From Terfezia claveryi (lineage: Eukaryota; Ascomycota; Pezizomycetes; Pezizales; Pezizaceae): a DNA stretch of 64,000 nucleotides. Of this stretch, positions 36,939 through 48,798 are shown in pieces. The translations under genes and the position numbers were made by a program. The stretch is from assembly GCA_015179025.1 (NCBI GenBank), contig WHUX01000043.1, positions 248,001 to 312,000 on the forward strand. Reading direction: 5' to 3'. The notes below the pieces were generated by a model. It was given only the letters and a program-made list of their open reading frames with translations. It did not search any database and was not told where the DNA came from. Numbering within the stretch: position 1 is the first letter of the stretch; every line of letters begins with the position of its first letter.

Positions 36939-37335
36939 AATCTTTCTGATGCTACTGCCACATTGCCTCCCCCTAACCCTATACTAACCTTTCCTAGCCA
37001 CTCCTCCCATTTCTGCCCCTGCAACTTCTTATTCACATAGACCCCTTCTAGCTTTCTTCTGAAGACCTCAACATTAACTAAATTGTCCTCCTCCACTTCT
37101 ACCTTGATATTCTCTAACAAGCTTCTCCTCCAGTATACAAAAACTCTTCTCCCTTTTTTTACTCCACTTCCTAGCTAAAAAGACAGATAGTTCTAGCTCC
37201 TTTTCCTATCTTTATTAACCCAAGCCTCTCCTACAAATGCTACATCTACCCCCTCCCTCTTATACTACTCTAGAAATGCGTAAGTATTTAGGTGACTACC
37301 CTCCACATTCTGGTACCCTACTCGGACAACTATTA
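36939..37335 (-). pseudogene. LINE endonuclease, N-terminal part
   Basis: Minus strand reads RVGYQNVEGSHLNTYAFLE then VDVAFVGEAWV, the opening strands of the LINE endonuclease (Asn in the first motif, Glu in GEAW). It ends with GGGNVAVASER at the insertion boundary. Stop codons are present. Confidence 0.7.
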
Positions 37336-37439
37336 GTAGTGGCTAGGCCTCACAGTACCAGTGGAGGCCATCATCACTTTTCTGCTACCTATTAGCTTAA
37401 ACTCTTCTTCATCAAACTCCTTTTTTTTTCTTCTTGCAC

Positions 37440-40020
37440 TGCCCTGATCCAAACTCCTACTGGTAGAGGTACATTCCTTTCTCATATGCCTCTACCCTTT
37501 GCAGTTATAATATTATATTCCTCTTATCCCTAACTCGATGCCTTGGTGCTAGATATGTAGACCCAACCTAGAGCTAGGTGGAGCAACCTCTTCTCTTACC
37601 ACTCCTTGCACTGCCTTACCTTGCTCAAATATTGCTACTTTTCTCCTCTTTCTATCCCACATAATCTCTGTTTTAACTAGCCTCATGGCCTCAGTTGAGT
37701 CTGCTGTATTGAAGGTAAAACCCATAATCTTGGCTCCTCTTCAGGCCTTCAGCATCATTTTTACCTTCTTCATATCTTTGTTTTCTTCTCTTAGTTTCTC
37801 AGCTAAGCCCCTCCTTCCTCTGGCTACCATTATAGGTACTGCTGTGGCAATCATTCTGACTGCAGTGCCCTCCTCTACCTATACATTCAGAATCTCACCA
37901 CTGCATCCGAAGGCTTAGATAAGTATTCTCTCCACCTCTTCAGCTACCTTCAGGGGGTCAACTTCCTGAGCTACCCTCCCTACTGACCAATAGGACTCAT
38001 CTTCAAAGTCCCCCATTTCTGCTCTTACTGTGACCACCTATACTATACGGTTTAGGGTAATGCTAGTCATTCTCAACAGCATGTTCGCCTTGCCCACTGC
38101 TGTCTCCAACTCCGCCTTCCCTTTCATATCAATCACCTGCATGTGGCCCATAACTACCTCTACTGTTTTAAGTATTTTGCCGTTCACTACCTGCCTAGAC
38201 TGACCTATTTTGGTTTCTAGAGGTTGCTTCATCTCCCTCTCGATCCTTTCCTTCATAGCCTTAGCCTCCTTCATATTGACCCCTAGCTCAATCAGTTCAA
38301 CCTCTCCTAATATAGACCTATCCCCTCTTGCCAGCCCTGCCAGCGTCTCCTCATAGGCCACCTAAGCCCTTTATTGGCTCTCCCTAACCAGCTTTCCCTG
38401 AACTGCTACCTTTTCGGCCTCCTTCTATGCTACCTAGTCCTTCCTATTTTCTGCTTCAACTGCCCTCTTCTTAGCTTCGATCTTCTTAACCTCAGCCTCC
38501 TTCCTCTTCTTCTCTTCTACCCTACCTTTCCTAGTAGAGATGGTTTTTTTAACCTGTGCTACTTCCTCTACTGTGCCTGCGCCTATAGCTACCGCCAGGA
38601 GGGCAAGCTGCTCCTTGACCTCCTTGAGCTCCATTGCAAGACCTGTGAGTGCTTCCGACTTGACTTATGAGGCTGTTCTCTAGTGCCTTTCAGCCTCTAC
38701 TATGGCCTTTATTTTACTAGGTATGCCTTCCATAATTACTAGCTTGGAAAGCCTCCTCCAGCCTCCCTTGCCTTTGCTATCCCCATCTACGCACTATCCC
38801 CCCTCTATGTAATCTCTATTGGCTACTAGGATACATCTAGCTAAGTTGATATTATTCTTAGATCTCTAAGACCTATACTCCCTATGTAGCTCTCTGATCT
38901 GTCTCAAGACCTTAGCATTCTTCCTGATAGCTCCAACTAGTTCAAGTTCACTTCTTAGCTCGAAGATAGCTTTCCATGACCCCCCCTGCCCTGATGAGCC
39001 ATCTATCACCTCTTCTATATTGGTATCCTTCTTAGTTGGCCTTTGGCCTTCTACCAGATCCTCCATTAATCCTGCAACTTCCTCTTCCATCAGGCTGCTA
39101 ACCGTATGCATGCTGTTCTCTAGCCCGTTCTCTTAATAGGGAGAGGGGGTTTAGTTACTCTCCTTATCTGGTCACTTATCACCGTCCAAATCCCAAACTA
39201 GAGGAGGGACTCTAAAAACATTGCTCCTGATCTCCTTAAAGCTTCTCAGTACTACCAGTTTGACCAACTCTATCACCAACTCCTTGCCCAGCTCCTGCAG
39301 TAACTTTCCAGGTTCAAACCTTTGCTTTTTGCCATTCCCTGCATTCTGTTTTCTTGAGGACTCCTCATCCGAATCCCCTTCACCCTCTGAAATGCTTTCC
39401 AACTCCGTTTCTAATCTTGCTAGCTGCTCTTTTGCTGAACGTACCATCCTAGACCCTCCCCTCTTCCTAGCCCTTAGTGTGGACAGAGTCCAGTGATGCA
39501 TGATTCTAAACATGGCGCCACTGTCCACCCTAGCTGGCCTGACCATGATGCTTTCTAGAATCCCGTCATCTATGTCTAACCTCTAGTATTCCACATTATA
39601 TCCTTCCAACTAGCCATTAACTATCCTGTCCTGGATAGCAATTGATCTCTTTAGGATCTCAACTGCCCTTTCTGCCAAGAGGCCATCCGTGACCTTGATG
39701 GTTTCCTCCTCTTCCCTAAGGTCTTTTTCGACTTGGGAGATATATATGCACCAATCCCTCTCGCCTCACCACTTCCCCTTAGCATGTTCAGTATTGACTA
39801 TGGCTTGACTGAGGGCCTCCTCCCCCTTTTCCCTAAACTTTAGGATCAATGCCCAGCCTGCTACATTCTCTAGCGTATTTTGTCTTCTTTTCTTCAAACC
39901 TCTTTCACCATTATGTTCGAAAAGCAATTTGCAGCCTCCCTTACCCCAGTTCTTGATAGGGCTAAAAATGATACCCCTTGGGGGTGGTACCATTGTCACA
40001 AAAGCTGACTGCCCTCCGAT
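37440..40020 (-). pseudogene. LINE ORF1 (Gag-like) region, fragmented
   Basis: Several open pieces follow one another on the minus strand: 39999-39766, 39546-39172 (acidic Ser-rich), 39111-38866, 38634-38434 (Lys/Glu-rich, likely coiled coil) and 38361-38038. Near 37500-37465 a degenerate CCHC knuckle reads YNCKG*RHMRKEC, with the first Cys replaced by Tyr and a stop inside. This order (coiled coil then knuckle, upstream of endonuclease) fits ORF1 of Tad-type LINEs, whose product binds element RNA. Confidence 0.6.
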
Positions 40021-40356
40021 TTAATACTGGAAAAATAACCAGTGGTATGTGCGATCTAAAAAACCAAGTAACGTGACCCTGAACTCAGTGGTTGGCTGAA
40101 TCAACCTAGGTTGGATCAGTTGCCATATATATTAGTCAGGGAGAAAGACCTTGCTTTTGAGCCAAGAAGTTCAGCGAACTTAACACTTGGGAGAATTTAT
40201 AAAGTGAATTAAAGGACCAGGAAAACCAGATAAGCCTACTTATAGGAGCGTGCTGATTAGTTTAAGCTTATGTACGCCCTCGGAGCTGTCCTAGTAGTCG
40301 AGCTTGTTCAATCGCTTGGTCCTTAGATATTGATGTCATTGACTCTAATAAACCTG

Positions 40357-42648
40357 GTGCATGCTGTATCTCGCCTACTTTCAGTAGTTGTCTGGCTAAG
40401 TGTAGCTACATGAGAACTCGTATGCCAAGGTTACTCAAGGAATGAATTTTTTATTCTATCAACTATCCATGCATAGGCATCATTAAGTTGCGAGGGCAAT
40501 ATTGCTAGTACTTTTCTTCTCTTGGCAATTGTTAGCTGCTTAAGTACCATGCTGATATGCAAAGCAGGAAGCAGAAACCTAGATCCATAGAATTAACCTA
40601 TATACTCTGCCTAAGAGAAGGACTCTTAATTACTCACATTCCTTGTGCTTTGGCTACAATTCTATACAGAATCTCTGCTTTCAGCTGCTTATTCATATCA
40701 TATAGGTTTCTTTCCCAATCTACCTCAATCTTATGACTCAAGTATGCTCGTACATTAATAGGGTTAGGGGTAATTTGTATTGCATCCATCGGTTGGATTT
40801 GAAGAATGCAGCTAACATTAGATGCTATGTGATGTCGGCTTGTAAGAAAAACCCGAGAATTTCCGAAATCTATTTGAAGTGCTTTGAGAAGGTCGAAGCA
40901 AGTCTCTGACTCTAGTTCATTTAGAGCATCGATGCACAGAAAGTGGGTGAAAGTAGTAAGCTATAGTATAATAAATTTTAATATTTATGACAGATCCACT
41001 TTTCCACTGTTTTTATGTTGGGATTCTAGCAATTTCACTACAGCATCTGGAATTTTGCCACAGATAGTTAAGTGTTAACATGTTGCTTAAGGATGCTACC
41101 AATAATATTAAGTAGGTTTTGGTTTGTTTTGTCTCGATAGTTACAATAGATATATGCAACTCGCTGCTCACTATAATGAGATAAAAGATAATCAATTACT
41201 ATGGAGCTAGATTATAAGTTAACTTAGGTTGCACTAATGTATCAGAGTTAGTCCAAACCAACCTAACAATGGTCTTTCCTGCACCTAGTATCCCATAACA
41301 TTGTGTAATATGGTTGCTTGTATTTTCGGTATATATACTGGTATCCTGCCACATTCGGAATCGCTCATCCTCCTGTAGCTACAAAACACTACCCTTATAG
41401 TGCTTTGCCTGCAGGTCCTGATACCCTTTTGGGGGGTCCAGTGGGGATAATATTTCTAAGAGGTTGTATACTCATTCCTCTATATGCAATAGTCAGCATA
41501 ATACTACTATAATTATTATAAATATATTACAAAGAAGGTAAAATGAATATCGTATGCTTTGCAGCCTTTCCTTCTATATCTAACTTTGCTATTGCTTCAG
41601 AATTCTCTACAACTACTATGTAGGTGTCGTGTACAATGTCTAAAGTCTCTGCTCATACTATTAGCTTGTCTTCCATAGATAAATAGCCGCATATATTCAA
41701 ATTTTAAGCAGCTTGAAAGGGCTTAAAGTACCAGATTGACCTATTATTTATATTTCTCAAGAGCCTTCCTTGAGACCTTTTAAACTCATCCGATGTTAAC
41801 TACTGCCTTTTGGCATCTATTATATATACAACTGATTAGAAGTTGTACTTTATCCTCCATAAGCTACCCATCTTTATGAAGTCTTAATAATGGCTTATAA
41901 CTGACACATAAGGAATATTTCACAAAAACAAAACTTTCTTAAGCAAATAGTAGAATTAGCCTACCTTACTGCTCATCCAGATTTCCGAAGTCCTCTTATT
42001 GATATTATGCAAAAGGTAACTAGATATCGAGAGTAACCTTAGTTTTACGGTCTAGGATCAATACGCAGGTAGAATATTTTAGAAGTTATCTAATCTCATT
42101 CACCTATCTTCTTTTCTCACTTGCTTAAGTTACAGTTTTTTCTCTTCCCCGCTTTTCTTTTAAACCTCTGTCTAGTCTATCCTTAGCATCTGCTCTAGTG
42201 ACCTACTCTATACAGTAGTATCCATCCTTAGAATAAAACTCTTACTTAGACTCAATATTTAATGCTAATTCAAAGATCTTGATAAGTTCCTTAAACTGAT
42301 TTAGGTTTTCCTTGACTTTGCACTCTTTGAATGACTATGAAATAGTTCATCCAATGTTTTTTGCACTTTGTTCAGGAATCCGCTCACACCATTTGATCGA
42401 TAACTGCACTGACTAGAGTAAACTACTGGTTGCCTTTATTGTATCTAGTATAATTATTCTAGAGATCCCTTGCCTCCAACTCTGGATTTGTACTATAGTG
42501 CTAGGAGTAGTTGCACTTTCATAAGCAAGTTCATCAATTTGACTGAGGACAGCTTGGAGCCTAGCTATTTTACTCAGTAGTTGCCTTAATACATTAGGAC
42601 TGTCTCGAACGGATGCTATACTGCAGCGATAGAGAGTGAATCAGCCAT
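40357..42648 (-). pseudogene. 5' part of the split NACHT-ankyrin (NLR/STAND) gene
   Basis: ATG at 42648 begins MADSLSIAA, the usual start of fungal STAND N-terminal helical domains; the domain is then broken by several stops but still shows LNQFKELIKIFELALN. The NACHT P-loop GILGAGKT lies at about 41271-41294. It is followed by VAYIYCNYRDK, by a fully open stretch with Walker B-like FLCIDALNELE and by RVFLTSRHH. A 59-bp intron (40637 to 40579, GTGAGT...CTAG) still splices in frame to give GMFLLPALHI. After that come one frameshift (~40440) and a TAG at 40406-40408 where Trp is expected. The frame then runs into LLKVGEIQHA at the LINE boundary, continuous with 30478. Inactivation is therefore by RIP-like changes and by LINE insertion. 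Confidence 0.85.
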
Positions 42649-44585
42649 CTTAGCCTGCCAAGCAGGTACATGATGTATAATAGGAATATAAAAACTATAG
42701 TAACAAATTGGTTGTATGAATTTAAAGGTACAAGTCGGGCCTACTACTTATATTTCTCTGCATGTCAAATCAATACCAGGAAAACTAGTGAATACTCCTT
42801 GTCTGTATATACTAAATACAGGTAAACCTGGCTATAGTGAAACTCGATGTTCTGAAAAACCAGCTGTATGGAAGGGATTTACCAGACCATTCCTGCATGC
42901 AGCTAAAGTACCCTAGCTGTAAAGTGTTGTTAGAGGGACTGGAAGATCAGATTAGATAAGATAAGGATTTTATCTAATCAGATAATCTCAGGCTAGTAAT
43001 GTATACTACAAAGTAGATTACTAATAGTGTATTGTTTATTCTTACTATTAAAGTTATTACCAGTAGCATAAGATTACTGTAATAGGTAAAGTAGTATAGG
43101 AGTGCCAAAGGCACTTAGAAGATTAACCAGTGGAACTTCTATATTGATTGTACTCTAACTATGTTCTGAGTTCTAATTATCCATCCAACTGAAGGGAACT
43201 TTAGGGGACTATATGTGTTCTGAGTGGGGCAGTATTGGGGCAGTGCTGAGGCAGTGCACCATTATCTGACCTTTATATAATTTGAAATCAACACAATAGA
43301 AGGTTCTAGATAGTACTTCCATGTACTATCTAGTATAAAATAGGTTAAGTCTTTCTTAGACTTATACATGTGAAAGCATGTGATAGCATGTGAAAGCATG
43401 TGATAACATGTGAAATATTAGCAAGACAGACAGTACACAATGTTGTGTGTTTTGAGATGCTTGCTGAGTAAGAAAATACATAAGAAATACATTTGTGAGG
43501 TAGAGGGTTAGTCATAAGAGATGAGTAAGCCACTTCCTTACATGCCTCCTTGTTTAGATAAAAACTTCCATCCTAAGAAATAAACAGGGGAGATGGGTTA
43601 TGTACATTAGTAGTTAATATTCAACTCATAATACCTATTGTTCCTATCCATATAGGTACTACCATTCACAACCTAGTAGTGATCACCCACTGTCTTATGA
43701 CCATCCCTGCAACCCCCTAGCAGTAACACCCCCAGCCATATCTCGTAATATATTATGACTCTGCTGATTCTAGCTATATTCACAACTATGGAAGCAAATA
43801 TGCTCTACAACATGGTTACCCTCACATCCCGCTATATTCAACTCAATACCCCCATACCACCTCCCCCAGCATGACTGTTGTCATACCTGACCCCTCCCCC
43901 CGAACCTCCCCCAATAGGGCTAGTATCATGCAGGTGAACTCATGACCATAAGAGGGCCCTTTACTTAACATCTATATTCATGATTAAACAGCTTCTAGGG
44001 CAGCAAGCAACAATATATGCAAACAGTCAGCTATCATTACAAGCCACTCACCACTCCAAAAATAAGCTATTTTCAGAATTAGGTATATTTCCATGATTTA
44101 TGCTATTATAACCCCTATATACCTCAATCCGCTGTAATACTCTCTTCCCAAGCATTCTTAGCCCCCGCCGAAAGGTCTCCAATAGCTTTGGGAGCTCTAA
44201 TACCCCCTCTTCAAGAATCTTCACCCTCTATTAATACCCCTGCCTCTACTCCCTCTGTTGGCCTTATATTGTACAAATAGGCTCAAAACCGCGAGGAGAC
44301 TTTTACCTATATCCATGGTAAATTAGTGCTGAAGGTGGAGCATGCTAGTTTGGTTGGCACGGTGTATGCAAAATTATAAATTGTAGGATCTCAACTCAGC
44401 ACACTGAGTAAGTTCCAAGAGCTCTTATTCAATCAGCCAAATCCACCCCATCTATACCCTCCTTAATCCCCCAAGTTCAATACTCCTCTAGAGCATCCTC
44501 AGCCACCCCGAAGAGGTTGCTAATTGCTCTGAAGCTACAATACCCCCCCATTTTGGGCTCCAGGTAGTCGCATTAGCCATGGCGG
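42649..44585. other. AT-rich region with hairpins and a possible old solo LTR
   Basis: From about 42927 the sequence starts TGTTAGAGGGACTGG. It contains inverted repeats (GATTAGATAA/TTATCTAATC near 42952-42982; CTAGATAGTAC/GTACTATCTAG at 43306-43333) and a TATAAAATAG at 43334, as a Copia-type LTR promoter might. No matching 3' end or duplication was found. 43370-43412 holds a 20-bp tandem repeat (GTGAAAGCATGTGATAGCAT). 43640-44580 is unassigned and C-rich on the plus strand. Confidence 0.3.
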
Positions 44586-44717
44586 TATGGAGGGAATGGT
44601 TATTTTTTGGGTTTATTTTTGGTTTTTATTTATCTTTTATTTAGTTATTTTTTCTTTGGGTTATTTTTTGGGTTTTTTTTTTGAGATTTATTTATTTTTG
44701 ATTTATTTTAACATTTT

Positions 44718-44747
44718 GAGAGTCAAACAGGATTTGGTATGACTCTC
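44718..44747. repeat. 30-bp inverted-repeat motif, copy 1
   Basis: GAGAGTC at 44718-44724 and GACTCTC at 44741-44747, with AAACAG and TTTGGTAT between. In the outer 5' LTR. Confidence 0.85.
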
Positions 44748-44922
44748 AGATTACCACGCGACTCGATTACCTTTGATTTAGTTTAGCGGAGAATTGGTTT
44801 AGGGGATATATCAGGCTATATTGTTAGACTCCTAAAGACCCTAAACAACGCAAATGAAGTCATTAGCAAAAGCGAAAATCGGTTGAGATTACCCTGCAAG
44901 CAAAAAGTTTTCAAATGATTAT

Positions 44923-44952
44923 GAGAGTCGAACAGTTTTTGGTATGACTCTT
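44923..44952. repeat. 30-bp inverted-repeat motif, copy 2
   Basis: GAGAGTC at 44923-44929 and GACTCTT at 44946-44952 (one transition in the right arm), with GAACAG and TTTGGTAT between. In the outer 5' LTR. Confidence 0.85.
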
Positions 44953-45473
44953 AGATTGATGATAAGAAGTTGCTATTTTTATCGAAAGGTGAAAGAATTA
45001 GTTCTTGTCGACTGAAGTTAAAACTGTTGAAGTGTCGGAATGATGTTGGATATCGGTAATGGATGTCACAAGAATGATCGATTAAATAATACAAAGGAAT
45101 AGGGTAACGCGTGTGATGAGGGCCTAAGTAAGGCAGCAGATTAGTTTACATGTGAGAGTTTTTGAAGATAAAAGAGGTGGAAAATTGCGGTGATAGAGAT
45201 AGGCATGCAGACATAGAAACGTGTACAGCAGCGCAGCAGTTAGCAGTTTATCAGCAGAGATCGTGTATTGTTCTCCGTGCGTGTTTAGGCCGTGCGTTGA
45301 GGACAGTATCATATGAATTGAACGAAATCACCTTCTACTATTACTCTCCTTATTTTCGTTGTCTATAGTGGCTCTCACCAACCGGTCACAAAGTGCATGT
45401 TCCTCCGTTAGGAGAGAAGTGCCTCTATATTTTTGGTCCCTTCGACCGGAGAGTTCGGACAACGATTTGGAAA

Positions 45474-46651
45474 ATGGTGGTAGGTATGATGAAATCGGCA
45501 AAGTATCAGAATGAAGACGATATGATATCACAAATAGAGATACGGATATCACTGTTACTTTTATCTAGCTTCGGATATATTTTTTATGATGAACTATGGA
45601 GTATGTGTACCTGGACGCTAAAGGGTATGCCATGGGATATCATATTTTGGATGACGATTGGTTTTCAGTCTGCTCAGGTATATAATGACCTGAGTTCGCC
45701 CTGGATAAAATCATCAACAGCAGCATTTGTGGGTACAGCTATTCGAACGGTAGCTTTTACGCTATCGAATACGCAAAGACCTTCGATAGAGAAGGACTTA
45801 TCACAGAATCAAAGAACATTTCGACAATTGTTATTTGATCTTGGGTTCAAGTTCTTCTTATTCTTGTTCGAGGAACAACTTCGGGGAAACCCACACAACA
45901 CAACACAAAATACATCACACAATTCGGCAGAAAGATATACGACAATGGCATCTGGTTCAGGTTCTGGATCGGGATCTGGTTTAGGAGATACAGAATCAGG
46001 AGGAAAAAATCAGACTATAAAGGCAAACCGAGGACCTTATACCTTCTTACCCTTGCCCGGACAGATTGGAGCACCTCTGTTTGACGGTACCAATGTCTCG
46101 AGATTTGTGGAAAACTGGGAAAACTTGACTGCAGGATGGACGGATGAGGAAAGGATTATTCGACTAGTTTCTTACTGTGAACCTGTGGTTGGGAAGTATC
46201 TTAAATCCTATGCAACATATGAAACCCCGAATTGAAAGGATTTTCGAACCGCAATGCTCAAGGATTTCAAGGAAAGTGACACAGAAATGCAAAAGTATAC
46301 TCGGAAGTACTTGCACAAGCTGATTGCGAACTTGAAAAAGAAGACGGAACCAAGTGCGGGAGATTATCGAGCGTTTATTATGGAATTTAGTGACAAATCT
46401 GAGGTTCTGGTCAAGGAAGAAAGATTGGCAAAGATTAGCAGAATTCGGTTATTCTTGATGGCTTTCCTAGTTAAAGCAGGAGATCAAATTTTGAAGAAAA
46501 ACGACATGCTCTTAAGTGAACCGGACTCATGCAGGGAACGATGGAATGATGTTAAGGAAGCGGCAATTGCGTAGTTGGATAGTCGTGGATCCCAGATGAG
46601 AAAGCTACTTCGAGAAGAAGCCGAAGATTCAGTAGATGAGGATGATGATAC
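45474..46651 (+). pseudogene. Outer Gypsy gag, N-terminal part (cut by the nested chromovirus)
   Basis: The conventional Gag start is probably ATG 45945 (MASGSGSGSG...). It is followed by FLPLPGQIGAPLFDGTNVSRFVENW, a retrotransposon Gag opening, and a helical capsid-like region to 46651. TGA at 46233-46235 and TAG at 46572-46574 interrupt it; the same frame continues past both. Upstream, the frame is open from ATG 45474, adding 157 residues with hydrophobic runs (LLLLSSFGYIF; FWMTIGF; FKFFLFLFE). The nested element enters at the GATAC duplication (46647-46651). The rest of gag resumes at 55603. Confidence 0.75.
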
Positions 46652-47332
46652 TGTAATGAATGGTACTAGACAGTATTCATTCGGTACCGTTTATACAATC
46701 TATATCCGTAGGCACGGACATTTGTGTATTTCGGTTCTGCTGAGGTAAGACCTCAGAAGGGTAGGGAGATTACTATGTGGGACGTTCCCGAAGGGAACAG
46801 TAATTAACTGGTGTAATCTATCTTATATGATTTGTGCTGTCTAAGCTATATGATCTTGATCTGATCAGAATATAGGCTTGCTTGCTCTGAAGGCTTGCTT
46901 GGTTGCTTCTTGTCTTTCTTCTGTGGATTCCAGAGGGAATCCAGCGGCCTATTTATACTCCTCTGAGATCTGATGACTAAGGAAATAAATACAATAAAGG
47001 GTGGCACACCAGAAGGTGGTGCGCTGTACAAAAGGGGTCATGTGGTCATAGTAATGAGTCACATGCCATAAACGATGGTCATGTGGCCATAGTAATGAGT
47101 CACACGCCTTAAACAGATGTCACGCGGCCATAATGAGGGTGTCTTCATATGGCAAGTGCCATGGAACTTCCCATGGTAGATTCCGCATGCTATGGACGCT
47201 TATAAAGCAATAGGAAGTGGTAGAAGGCTAGTCCTTCAACCGAGAGCTTAGTTACATAACATAGTAGTAATATAGGAAATACAAAAGTATATAATCAATT
47301 ATATAAGCAATGAAACAATGTTCTCCATTACA
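46652..47332 (-). repeat. 3' LTR of the nested chromovirus
   Basis: 681 bp, TGTAATG at its left end and CATTACA at its right end. The adjacent internal bases (CTTCCCCATAT on plus, ATATGGGGAAG on minus) form the polypurine tract. Confidence 0.93.
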
Positions 47333-47499
47333 CTTCCCCATATAGAAGGATTTCCTATCCTTACTTCCTTCGCTCTGCCATATTGGTTTCCATACGTCCT
47401 AAGATTTGATGCATTGTTAATACATTAGCATTAACATGAATATCCTTAGTATTTCCTTGACTCATGATTCTATCTCGTTCTTGTTGGATGAGAGCTCGG

Positions 47500-47960
47500 G
47501 TCTCATCTCTGGTTGTGGTCCTTGTTTTCCTTTAGTCCTTCGACGTCTCTTGAATGTATCTTCCATGCTTCCGGTCGTCCAGAAGTCTTAAGAATTTCGG
47601 TAGTGATATCCTTGGCGTTTACCCAGGAATCATATTTAGGAGTGTATCCTAGCCATCTGACCTTATATTGTCTTTCTCCAGTTGAGGAGCTGTTCTGAAT
47701 TCTAATACCTTTTCAACTTCATAACGATCGTCTTGAATTGGTCCTGGTTCCTGAGATTGTCTGTGAGGGAACTGGGTGGGATCGTTTTTGTAGTATGGTT
47801 TGAGTTTGCTAATATGAAAAGTATTATATATGAGGTGGAGGTCAGGTTGACTGGATAGGTCTAGCTATAGTTATTACGTTTCCGATTACTAGAAATAATG
47901 GGAAATGGGCCTAGCCATTTTGGTTTGAGCTTGGGTGAGACGTTCGATAGGTTGATGTTT
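47500..47960 (-). pseudogene. Nested chromovirus integrase C-terminus and chromodomain
   Basis: Minus-strand reading gives PKWLGPFPI (GPY/F-type module), then FHISKLKPYYKND and YEVEKVLEFR. After a frame change it gives KVRWLGYTPKYDSWV, the aromatic cage region of a chromodomain. In chromoviruses this module binds methylated histones or related marks. The frame is broken between 47700 and 47650. Confidence 0.75.
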
Positions 47961-48083
47961 TCTGAGGAAAGCATAACTTGTTGTCCGACTGAAAATTTGG
48001 CTGTATTGGGTAGTCGTTTGTTCGCTTGAGATGCTTGAGTCTTCTTGGCATCATATAGGTTTTTAGATGTTATCTCATGACGT

Positions 48084-48725
48084 TCATTTGCGGTACATAT
48101 GCATTAATGGGGTATGGAAGTATCGATACGCCAAGATGTGCATTAAATCCAAATAGTGTGGAAAAGGGACTATTCTGTCTAGCGGCATTATACCTGAGTT
48201 AAGTTTCAACTGTATCTCTGGTAGTTTCTGTAGCCAATCAAATCCTTCGATTTTACAGGCTCTTGCTACTTGTAGAATTTCTTTGTTCACAATTTCCGAT
48301 TGTCCGTCTGCACGTGGATGATATGCGGTGGACGGTTCCAACTTGATTCCTTTATTCCTAGCCCAATCTTGAAAGTGCGTTGACATAAAAAGAGTGTCGC
48401 GGTCAAAAACAATACAGAAAGGGTATCCCATAGTCGGGACTACATGAGTATCAAAGGTAGCAGTACATTGTTCTGCTGTGAAATTATCTGAGACAGGAAT
48501 AAGAAACTTGAATCCTGATTGTCTATCGACAATCGTCCAAAGTCGTGAAATACAAACTACATGATCTTCTTCAACAGGAATATTCGGGTACAAAATTGAA
48601 CACTTAGTAAACACAGGTACTACTTTAAGAAAATCCATCGATATGTCAGTCCATGGCCTGCTTGGTACATGTAATGGGGTTACGAGTCCAAGTGGCGCCT
48701 TGTTGGAATACTTTTCCGTTGACAA
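48084..48725 (-). pseudogene. Nested chromovirus integrase core
   Basis: WTDISMDFL carries the first catalytic Asp, FDRDTLFMS the second, and YHPRADGQSEIVNKEI the Glu, in the normal spacing of a DDE integrase. The preceding zinc-binding H2C2 module is in other frames (48725-48880). The C-terminal frame leaves the expected sequence after about residue 185 (shift near 48170). Confidence 0.85.
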
Positions 48726-48798
48726 GTATCACAACTTCTGATATAGTCCTTAGTTGGTTCTGCAAAGGACTGGCAATCATATCGGTCAGTAAGATATT

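Larger units (their letters stand above)
30479..40356 (-). mobile_element. Tad-like LINE retrotransposon inserted into the NLR gene, RIP-damaged
   Basis: Both ends are set by a perfect 13-bp target duplication, GTGCATGCTGTAT, at 30466-30478 and 40357-40369. The minus-strand 3' end is a poly-A tail (T-run from about 30478 to 30500). Going 5' to 3' on the minus strand: 5' leader (40356-40020), ORF1-like Gag region, endonuclease, reverse transcriptase, RNase H and a terminal CCHC knuckle. Without its two nested insertions the length is about 7 kb, normal for Tad-type elements. Many in-frame TAG/TAA/TGA codons at Gln and Trp positions indicate RIP. It is full length but dead. Confidence 0.92.
44586..45429 (+). 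repeat. 5' LTR of the outer Gypsy element
   Basis: The 844 bp match the 3' LTR (62387-63733) after removing its solo-LTR insertion, with scattered mostly transitional differences. It begins with a T-rich tract and holds two copies of the 30-bp GAGAGTC...GACTCTC motif. Confidence 0.92.

Noticed and set aside
42792..42835. Tigger-like TIR (CAGGTAAACCTGGCTATAG)
   Set aside because: Only one end was found and no TA-flanked partner, so no element can be defined.
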